Below, one piece after another: positions 15,611-21,477 of a DNA stretch of 28,890 bases (positions within the stretch are counted from its first letter, which is position 1; each line of letters begins with the position of its first letter). Position numbers and translations under genes: made by a program. The DNA is from JAAFIP01 sp043721235 (GTDB taxonomy: Bacteria; Pseudomonadota; Gammaproteobacteria; Burkholderiales; Burkholderiaceae_C), in contig JAYSRE010000146.1 of the NCBI GenBank assembly GCA_043721235.1, positions 1 through 28,890 on the forward strand, in the 5' to 3' direction. The notes below the pieces were generated by a model. That model did no database searches. It saw only the letters and a program-made list of their open reading frames with translations, and had not been told where the DNA came from.

Positions 15611-16919
15611 ATCGGATACCGAAGATTTTGGACGCGAAGTGCGCGAAGGTTTCGCGAAGGACGCGAAAGAAGACAAAAAGAAAACAAAGTGCAAAATCAA
15701 TTCAAAAAATAAATTTAAATTTATAAAAGACGGATGCGCAGTAACTCAAGATGTTTCTTTGAATTTTTTTGGTATTTTCTTTTTTGCGCCCTTCGCGCAA
15801 CCTTCGCGTCCGGCAGTTCGATTTTTAACCTTAGCCGCACTACTCACCCTGACAACGCTAGCCACAGCGCAAACCAAATTCGAAGGCATCGGAAAAACTG
15901 CCACAGCCAACGAAGTTAAAGCCTGGGACATTGATGTGCGGCCTGACTTTAAAGGCCTGCCTAAAGGCCAAGGCAGTGTGGCCCAGGGGGAGAAGCTGTG
16001 GGAGGCGCAGTGTGCCAGTTGCCATGGTAGTTTTGGCGAGAGCAATGAAGTGTTTACCCCGCTGGTAGGCTACACCACGGCCAAAGACGTTGCCAGTGGC
16101 AAAGTGGCCAGCCTGCAGCCAGATGGCGGCGCGCCTACCCGCACCAGCATGATGAAGGTATCCCAGCTGTCTACCCTATGGGACTACATTTCCCGTGCCA
16201 TGCCGTGGACAGCGCCCAAGTCGCTCCAGCCCGACGACGTGTATGCGCTGACCGCCTACATGCTCAACCTGTCCAGTGTAGTGCCTGCCGACTTTACGTT
16301 GAACGACAAAAACATAGCCGAGACGCAAAAGCGCCTGCCCAATCGGTATGGCAAAACCACCGCACACGCCCTGTGGCCCGGCAAAGAACTGGGCGGCGGT
16401 AGCCGGCCTGATGTGCAGGGCAGCACCTGCCTGACCAACTGCGCCACTTCAGCGGCCGTGGCCAGCTTCATACCCGACTACGCCCGCGATGCCCACGGCA
16501 ACTTGGCCGAACAGTCCCGCACGCTGGGTGGCTTGCGTGGTGCCCAAACTGTCAAATCAACCCCAGTTTCAAATCTAAATCAGCCTATAGCCCAAGGAAA
16601 TGCTGCACAGACAGCTATTAAAAACGAAGCATCTACAGCTACCAATGCAACCCTGCTGTACAGCGCCGATGTGATGCCTGTACTGCAAAAGTACGCCTGC
16701 ATCGCCTGCCACGCCATGGACAGCAAGCTGGTGGGCCCCAGCTTTAAAGACATTGTGGGCAAGCAAGGTGTACGCGCTGATGCGCAGGCGTATTTGGCAG
16801 GCAAAATCAAAGCAGGCGGCGCAGGTGTATACGGGCAAATTCCCATGCCAGCACAGAGCCTGGGCGAGGCTGATGCGGCCCAAGTGGCGCGTTGGCTGGT
16901 GCAAGGTGCGCAAAAATAA
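15594..16919 (+). CDS. soxD: Diheme cytochrome c SoxD, carrying two repeat insertions
   Basis: SoxD takes electrons from SoxC. Two c-type haem sites are present: CASCH (140-144) and CIACH (369-373). The ATG at 15594 overlaps soxC and follows GAGGTG, so it is the best start; no other good start lies before the haem domain. The 441 aa exceed the usual ~380 because of two intrusions. Residues about 13-76 are encoded by a large inverted repeat (basic AKDAKEDKKK..., then a hydrophobic FFGIFFFAPF), placed before what looks like the original signal peptide FLTLAALLTLTTLATAQ. Residues 333-342 (AQGNAAQTAI) come from the short dispersed repeat and lie in the linker between the haem domains. Use of a TTG at 15759 cannot be excluded. 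Confidence 0.93.
   Translation: MFNFLKSDTEDFGREVREGFAKDAKEDKKKTKCKINSKNKFKFIKDGCAVTQDVSLNFFGIFFFAPFAQPSRPAVRFLTLAALLTLTTLATAQTKFEGIGKTATANEVKAWDIDVRPDFKGLPKGQGSVAQGEKLWEAQCASCHGSFGESNEVFTPLVGYTTAKDVASGKVASLQPDGGAPTRTSMMKVSQLSTLWDYISRAMPWTAPKSLQPDDVYALTAYMLNLSSVVPADFTLNDKNIAETQKRLPNRYGKTTAHALWPGKELGGGSRPDVQGSTCLTNCATSAAVASFIPDYARDAHGNLAEQSRTLGGLRGAQTVKSTPVSNLNQPIAQGNAAQTAIKNEASTATNATLLYSADVMPVLQKYACIACHAMDSKLVGPSFKDIVGKQGVRADAQAYLAGKIKAGGAGVYGQIPMPAQSLGEADAAQVARWLVQGAQK
15630..15820. repeat. Large inverted repeat, copy 1 (within soxD 5' coding region)
   Basis: The left arm (15630-15673) is built from GACGCGAAG / GCGCGAAGG units; the right arm (15785-15820) reads CCTTCGCG-type units and ends CGGCAGTTCG. 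The arms are reverse complements with a few mismatches, separated by about 110 AT-rich bases. The right half matches copy 2 (TTTGGTATT, then CTTCGCGCAACCTT, then GCAGTTCG). The whole element is open in the soxD frame. Confidence 0.85.
16583..16622 (+). repeat. Dispersed palindromic repeat, copy B (in soxD linker)
   Basis: It starts GCCTATAGCCCAAGGAAATG, with the central hairpin GCTGCACAGACAGC and the CTATTA end. It is translated as AQGNAAQTAI in SoxD between the two haem domains. Confidence 0.9.
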
Positions 16920-17007
16920 ACCCCCCATGTTGGCTTAGGGAATCATCCAATGCACGCTGCACCATTATTTTTTACAATCCATCTAAATCATTGCAGGAGT
17001 TAACCAA

Positions 17008-17469
17008 ATGGAACGTCGTCAATTCGTACAAAAATCAAGCGCCACCGCCCTAGCGCTGTCCGCTGTTGCGCTGGCCATGCCTGGCCTGAGCCACGCCCAG
17101 ACATGGAATAAACCAGCTTTTGAGAGCAAAACCCTGCTCGATGCCGTCAAAGCCATGGGCGGCAGCGCGGCCCCTACCGAAAGCAAAGACATCAGCCTCA
17201 CAGCCCCGGAAATTGCCGAAAACGGCAACGTGGTGCGCATCGGCGCGGCCACCACCAACGCAGCCATCACCCAGCTTGCCTTTGTGGTGGAAAAGAACCC
17301 CAACGCTCTCACGGCTGTGTTTGATGTGCTGCCAGGCACCGATGCCAACTTTGCCACCAATGTGAAGATGGGCCAGTCGTCTAACGTGTACGCGGTGGGC
17401 AAAATGGGCGATAAATTTGTTTATGCAGTGAAAGAAGTCAAAGTTACTTTGGGCGGCTGCGGCGGCTAA
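17008..17469 (+). CDS. soxY: Sulfur carrier protein SoxY
   Basis: SoxY carries the sulfur substrate covalently on a C-terminal cysteine during the Sox cycle, in complex with SoxZ. The 153-aa protein has a twin-arginine-like signal (ERRQFVQKSSATALALSAVALAMPGLSHA) and ends in the diagnostic swinging arm GGCGG with Cys151. A strong ribosome site (GCAGGAG) precedes the ATG. It is followed 36 bases later by soxZ. The 88-base gap after soxD shows no clear terminator. Confidence 0.97.
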   Translation: MERRQFVQKSSATALALSAVALAMPGLSHAQTWNKPAFESKTLLDAVKAMGGSAAPTESKDISLTAPEIAENGNVVRIGAATTNAAITQLAFVVEKNPNALTAVFDVLPGTDANFATNVKMGQSSNVYAVGKMGDKFVYAVKEVKVTLGGCGG

Positions 17470-17505
17470 ATTTTTCACACTACAACACCATTCAAAGGAA
17501 AAACC

Positions 17506-17817
17506 ATGTCAGATCCCATGAGAATTCGCGCCCAGGCTGCAGGCGACAAAGTTACTGTGCGTGTGCTGGTTAGCCACGACATGGAAAGCGGCCAGCGCCG
17601 TGGCGCAGACGGCAAAATAGTTCCCGCCCACTTCATCCAAACCATCAACGCCACCCACAACGGCAAAACCGTTATGAGCGCCCAGTGGGGACCCGCAGTG
17701 TCAAAAAACCCATTCGTGCAGTTTAGCTTTAGTGGCGGCAAAGTGGGCGACAAAGTTACCGTGAACTGGGCTGATAACAAAGGCGATAAGCGCACGGACG
17801 AGGCGGCTATTACCTAA
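17506..17817 (+). CDS. soxZ: SoxZ, partner of SoxY
   Basis: SoxZ forms the heterodimer with SoxY that exposes the carrier cysteine; it lacks its own signal peptide and is exported with SoxY by the Tat system. The 103-aa sequence has normal family length and features: MRIRAQAAGDKVTVRVLVSHDMESGQRR at the start, FIQTINATHNGKTVMSAQWGP in the middle, and DKVTVNWADNKGDKRTDEA at the end. AAAGGAAAA precedes the ATG. Confidence 0.97.
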   Translation: MSDPMRIRAQAAGDKVTVRVLVSHDMESGQRRGADGKIVPAHFIQTINATHNGKTVMSAQWGPAVSKNPFVQFSFSGGKVGDKVTVNWADNKGDKRTDEAAIT

Positions 17818-17822
17818 AGCTT

Positions 17823-17893
17823 GGATACGGAGATTTTTTTGCGACCTCTGAAATTTCTTCGCACCCACTGCGTCCGAAAATCTATCTCCATCC
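17823..17893. repeat. Imperfect inverted repeat between soxZ and soxA
   Basis: GGATACGGAGAT (17823-17834) faces ATCTATCTCCATCC (17880-17893), with T-rich and A-rich flanks that extend the pairing. The loop contains TTCTTCGCACCCACTGCGTCCG, distantly like the arms of the large inverted repeat. It may be a decayed copy or an mRNA hairpin separating soxYZ from soxAX. Confidence 0.4.
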
Positions 17894-17929
17894 TTAAATT
17901 TATAAATAACAAAAAATTAGGAGACAATT

Positions 17930-18772
17930 TTGAAGCTAAATAGGCCTACCGCCCAAGGAAATGCAGCACACGCAGCTATTATTTTAATAGTACTGACCAT
18001 GGTAAGCTTGGCAGCACATGCGCAGCCCAAGTCACCCCAAGATGCCATTAACGAATACCGCCAGAGCCTGCAAGATGGCAACCCTGCTGACCTCAACGCT
18101 GCCCGTGGTGAGGTTCTGTGGAAGGTCAAGCGCGGGCCGGGTAACCAAAGCCTGGAGGCCTGTGACCTGGGCTTAGGTGCTGGCAAAGTTAATGGCGCTG
18201 CGGCAGCGCTGCCTAGATTTTTTGCCGATGCGGGCAAGGTCATGGACGTTGAGAGCCGCTTGGTGCACTGTATGGTCACACTGCAAAGCGCCAAACCTGA
18301 GGACTTTACGGCGCGCACGGCATTCAGCGCCGAGGGTGCCAAGTCCACGCCCATTGAAGATTTGGTTGCCTATGTGTACGACGCATCGCGGGGCGTTACC
18401 GTCAAAGTACCGCAAGCGCATGCTGCCGAGAAAGCCGCTTATGCAAGGGGCCAGCAGGCTTTTTACTTCAAAGGCGGGCCCTACGACTTTAGCTGCGCCA
18501 GCTGCCATAGCGAAGACGGCAAACGCATTCGCCTGCAAGACCTGCCCAACCTGACCCAGCCTGGCCCGGCGCAGGCCGCGTTTGCCCAGTGGCCCGCCTA
18601 CCGCGTAAGCCAAGGCGCAGTGCGCACCATGCAGTGGCGGCTGTATGACTGCTTTAGGCAGCAGCGCTTTCCTGAGCTGCAGTACCTTTCCCAAACCTCG
18701 GTGGATCTGATCGCCTTCATGGGGGTCAATGCCAACGGCGGCACGATGGCAGCCCCGGCCATTAAACGTTAA
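17930..18772 (+). CDS. soxA: Monohaem cytochrome c SoxA
   Basis: SoxAX attaches thiosulfate to the SoxY cysteine. The start is a TTG at 17930 with AGGAG 6 bases ahead; no ATG fits. The 280-aa protein has one haem site CASCH (189-193) and the catalytic cysteine Cys241 in YDCFRQQRFPELQY. The N-terminal haem of dihaem SoxA is absent, replaced by Cys78 and Cys114, which could form a disulfide as in monohaem SoxA. The signal peptide (residues 1-31, ending LAAHA/Q) is largely made by the dispersed repeat: residues about 7-22 (TAQGNAAHAAIILIVL) include most of its hydrophobic core. Confidence 0.95.
   Translation: MKLNRPTAQGNAAHAAIILIVLTMVSLAAHAQPKSPQDAINEYRQSLQDGNPADLNAARGEVLWKVKRGPGNQSLEACDLGLGAGKVNGAAAALPRFFADAGKVMDVESRLVHCMVTLQSAKPEDFTARTAFSAEGAKSTPIEDLVAYVYDASRGVTVKVPQAHAAEKAAYARGQQAFYFKGGPYDFSCASCHSEDGKRIRLQDLPNLTQPGPAQAAFAQWPAYRVSQGAVRTMQWRLYDCFRQQRFPELQYLSQTSVDLIAFMGVNANGGTMAAPAIKR
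17944..17992 (+). repeat. Dispersed palindromic repeat, copy C (in soxA signal peptide)
   Basis: The most complete copy: GCCTACCGCCCAAGGAAATG, then GCAGCACACGCAGC, then the second hairpin CTATTA-TTT-TAATAG. It is in frame with soxA (AQGNAAHAAIILIV). Confidence 0.92.
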
Positions 18773-18788
18773 GCGCAGGGTAAAAATA

Positions 18789-19499
18789 ATGAAAAAACAC
18801 GCCATCGCCCAAGGAAATACTGCACAAGCAGCTATTAATTTAGTAGTACGCTTTCTAGCGCACGGCCGCGTGTTAGCAGTAACGGGTTTAGCGCTTAGCG
18901 CCAGTTTGCTGGCCAGCTGCAGCAGCTTGCCCAGCGCCGCTGATGCACTGGTGTCCATCAAAGGTAGCTTTGCTGAGCGCGGCATTGCAAAGCTAGACCG
19001 CTTAGACCAAACCGAAATCCAAAAAGTTTGCAGCGAGGCCAACGCCAGCGGCAAAGCCGTTCCCCAAGCCACCCGCGCGGCACTGGAGAAAACGCTTTAC
19101 GACAGTATTCCGTACCCCGCAGACGGCAAGTTTGTAGGCGACTGGAAAGAGGGTGAAAAAATTGCCCAAAATGGGCGCGGCATGCAGTTTAGCGACGTAG
19201 CCGGTGTGCCCAACGGTGCCAATTGCTACGCTTGCCACCAAATCAGCCCTAGCGAGATCAGCTACGGCAACCAAGGGCCTTCGCTTTTAAAGTACGGCAG
19301 CATACGCGGTGTGAAAGACCCAGCGAGTGCTGAATCAGAAGCTATCGTTAAGTACACTTGGGCGCGTATTTGGAACACCCACAGCGTTAATTTGTGCAGC
19401 AACATGCCGCGCTTTGGTGATGCAGGTATTTTGACCAACGCGCAGATCAAGGACGTGATGGCACTGCTGCTATCGCCTGAGTCGCCGGTGAATAAATAA
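18789..19499 (+). CDS. soxX: Monohaem cytochrome c SoxX
   Basis: SoxX is the electron-accepting partner of SoxA. The ATG at 18789 has AGGG 8 bases upstream; the frame's earlier starts overlap soxA and are rejected. The 236-aa protein carries CYACH at 146-150 and an axial methionine candidate Met206 in NMPRFG. The N-terminus is odd: MKKHAIAQGNTAQAAINLVV (repeat-encoded) precedes the hydrophobic stretch VLAVTGLALSASLLAS and Cys44, a lipobox-like LLASC. The protein may therefore be a lipoprotein whose n-region was lengthened by the repeat. At 236 aa it is longer than alphaproteobacterial SoxX. Confidence 0.94.
   Translation: MKKHAIAQGNTAQAAINLVVRFLAHGRVLAVTGLALSASLLASCSSLPSAADALVSIKGSFAERGIAKLDRLDQTEIQKVCSEANASGKAVPQATRAALEKTLYDSIPYPADGKFVGDWKEGEKIAQNGRGMQFSDVAGVPNGANCYACHQISPSEISYGNQGPSLLKYGSIRGVKDPASAESEAIVKYTWARIWNTHSVNLCSNMPRFGDAGILTNAQIKDVMALLLSPESPVNK
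18804..18849 (+). repeat. Dispersed palindromic repeat, copy D (in soxX signal peptide)
   Basis: It reads CGCCCAAGGAAAT, then ACTGCACAAGCAGC, then CTATTAATTTAGTAG. Translated as AQGNTAQAAINLVV immediately after MKKHAI. Confidence 0.92.
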
Positions 19500-19512
19500 T
19501 TTTTTTAAGACA

Positions 19513-19690
19513 GGACGCGAAGAACGCGAAGGTTGCGCGAAGGACGCGAAAGGAAGTCAAAAAAAGATTTTGATTAAAATCTAAAAAACCGAAACCGCAA
19601 TGTTTTTTAGACCAATTTTATTTTTTCAATTTTTGGTATTCTTTCGCGTCCTTCGCGCAACCTTAGCGTCCTTCGCGTCCAGCAGTTCGG
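19513..19690. repeat. Large inverted repeat, copy 2 (between soxX and soxB)
   Basis: The left arm (19513-19558) reads GGACGCGAAGAACGCGAAGG, then TTGCGCGAAGGACGCGAAAG; the right arm (19641-19681) reads TTTCGCGTCCTTCGCGCAAC, then CTTAGCGTCCTTCGCGTCC. They are near-perfect reverse complements of about 40 bases around an ~80-base AT-rich centre that also contains GATTTT-GATTA-AAATC. The element fills nearly the whole 203-base gap between soxX and soxB and would fold into a long RNA hairpin. Confidence 0.92.
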
Positions 19691-19702
19691 AAGCCCGGCC
19701 CC

Positions 19703-21433
19703 ATGAACCTATCCCGCCGCGAATTTTCATCTATCCTCACAGCCGCCGCAGTAGCAGGCTTTCCGCTTGCGCGCGAAGCCAGTGCCCAAGAGGCTGCTGT
19801 GAACTACGATGTGCCTAGAACTGGCAATATTCATCTTCTGCACATGACCGACTGCCACGCGCAGTTGTTGCCTATTTACTTCCGCGAGCCCAGTTCCAAC
19901 ATGGGCATAGGCAGCATGACGGGAAAGGTGCCGCATTTGGTAGGCGAGCATTTGCTGAAATACGCCGCCATGCAGGCGGGAAGCCCACTGGCTTATGCAC
20001 ACACCTACCTTGACTTTGAACGTGCAGCCCGGCGCTACGGCAAAGTAGGCGGCTTTGCGCACCTGGCCACACTGGTTAAGCAGCTTAAAGCCAGCCGCCC
20101 CGGCGCCCTGCTGCTGGACGGTGGCGACACCTGGCAGGGCAGCGCCACCAGCCTGTGGACAGGTGCGCAAGACATGGTGGATGCGGCCAAGCTGCTGGGT
20201 GTAGACGTGATGACAGCGCACTGGGAGTTTACCTATGGCGAAGAGCGGGTTAAGCAGATTATTGAGAAAGACTTTGCACCGAGTGGCACTTTCAAAGGCA
20301 TCGACTTCATTGCACAAAACGTCAAAACCAAAGACTTTGAAGACCCAGTGTTCAAGCCCTACGTTATTAAAGAAATGAACGGTGTGACGGTGGGCATTAT
20401 CGGCCAAGCGTTTCCGTATACGCCCATTGCTAACCCTGGCTGGCAAGTGCCCAACTGGAGCTTTGGCATCCGCGAAAACGACCTGCAAAAGCAGGTGAAT
20501 GAATGCAAAACCAAAGGCGCGCAAGCCATTGTGCTGCTCAGCCATAACGGCATGGATGTCGATTTAAAACTGGCAAGCCGAGTCACAGGCATTGACGCGA
20601 TTTTGGGCGGCCACACGCACGATGGTGTTCCTGTACCCACGATGGTGAAAAACGCCAGCGGCCAAACGCTAGTAACCAATGCGGGTAGCAACGGCAAATT
20701 TCTCGGCGTGTTGGATATTGACGTCAAAGACAAAAAAGTAGTCGCCATCAATTACAAACTGCTGCCCGTGTTTGCTAACTATTTACCAGCGGACAAACCC
20801 ATGCAACTGCTGATCGACAAAATCCGCTCACCGTTTAAAGCCAAGCTCGAAGAAACCTTGGCCACCACCGAAGGCTTGCTCTACCGCCGTGGCAACTTTA
20901 GCGGCACGTTTGACCAGCTGATCATCGACGCGCTGATGGATGTGCGCGGTGGGCAAATAGCCTTCTCACCGGGCTTTCGTTGGGGCACATCATTGCTGCC
21001 GGGCCAGGCCATCACACGCGAGCATGTGATGGACCAAACCGCCATTACCTATCCCTGGACCACGCTGAGCGATATGTCCGGCGAGACAATTAAAAACGTG
21101 CTGGAAGACGTGGCTGATAACCTGTTTAACCCCGACCCATACTACCAGCAAGGCGGCGACATGGTGCGCGTAGGCGGCATGCAGTACACGTGTGACCCAA
21201 CAGCCAAAACCGGCCAACGGATCAGCAATATGCGCCTAGGCGGCAAGTTGCTAGAGGCAGACAAAACCTACAAAGTAGCAGGTTGGGCCCCCGTGCAAGA
21301 GATCAGCATAAACGCAGGGCCACCCGTCTGGGATGTAGTGGAAACCTACCTCAAAGCACAAAAAGTCATCAGGCCGGTGGTGTTGAATAACCCTAGCCTG
21401 CAAGGCATAGTGGGCAATCCTGGTTTGGCCTAA
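19703..21433 (+). CDS. soxB: SoxB, sulfate thiohydrolase
   Basis: SoxB hydrolyses the SoxY-bound sulfone group and releases sulfate. The 576-aa protein has a twin-arginine signal (NLSRREFSSILTAAAVAGF, ending ASAQ). It belongs to the binuclear-metal 5'-nucleotidase family: MTDCHAQLLP (Asp50, His52), LLDGGDTWQGSATSLWT (Asp142), AHWEFTYGEERV, SHNGMDVDLKL and GGHTHDGVPVP supply the metal-binding Asp/His/Asn set. The C-terminal nucleotidase-like domain follows after about residue 380. GGAAG precedes the ATG. It is the last sox gene here; no soxV/W or other accessory genes lie in the window. Confidence 0.96.
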   Translation: MNLSRREFSSILTAAAVAGFPLAREASAQEAAVNYDVPRTGNIHLLHMTDCHAQLLPIYFREPSSNMGIGSMTGKVPHLVGEHLLKYAAMQAGSPLAYAHTYLDFERAARRYGKVGGFAHLATLVKQLKASRPGALLLDGGDTWQGSATSLWTGAQDMVDAAKLLGVDVMTAHWEFTYGEERVKQIIEKDFAPSGTFKGIDFIAQNVKTKDFEDPVFKPYVIKEMNGVTVGIIGQAFPYTPIANPGWQVPNWSFGIRENDLQKQVNECKTKGAQAIVLLSHNGMDVDLKLASRVTGIDAILGGHTHDGVPVPTMVKNASGQTLVTNAGSNGKFLGVLDIDVKDKKVVAINYKLLPVFANYLPADKPMQLLIDKIRSPFKAKLEETLATTEGLLYRRGNFSGTFDQLIIDALMDVRGGQIAFSPGFRWGTSLLPGQAITREHVMDQTAITYPWTTLSDMSGETIKNVLEDVADNLFNPDPYYQQGGDMVRVGGMQYTCDPTAKTGQRISNMRLGGKLLEADKTYKVAGWAPVQEISINAGPPVWDVVETYLKAQKVIRPVVLNNPSLQGIVGNPGLA

Positions 21434-21444
21434 ATATCGGCTAT

Positions 21445-21468
21445 GCTGTAATCTTAAAGAATTACAGC
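21445..21468 (+). promoter_or_regulatory. Perfect hairpin abutting the peptidase ribosome site
   Basis: GCTGTAAT - CTTAAAGA - ATTACAGC is a perfect 8-8-8 inverted repeat. It ends immediately before the GGAG (21469-21472) that serves the TTG start at 21478. No T-run follows, so it is not an obvious terminator. It could be a DNA operator or an RNA hairpin limiting ribosome access. Confidence 0.5.
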
Positions 21469-21477
21469 GGAGCTACA

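Noticed and set aside
18173..19072. A 299-codon minus-strand frame opposite soxA-soxX
   Set aside because: It mirrors two cytochrome genes with intact haem motifs. It stays open partly because the dispersed repeat is also stop-free in one reverse frame.
19727..20545. A 272-codon minus-strand frame opposite soxB
   Set aside because: Shadow of a well-supported soxB; no motif, no ribosome site.
15594..21433. Repeats in the sox region as a CRISPR array or insertion sequence
   Set aside because: Copies are few, irregularly spaced, palindromic and lack spacers, cas genes or a transposase; they fit dispersed non-autonomous elements.
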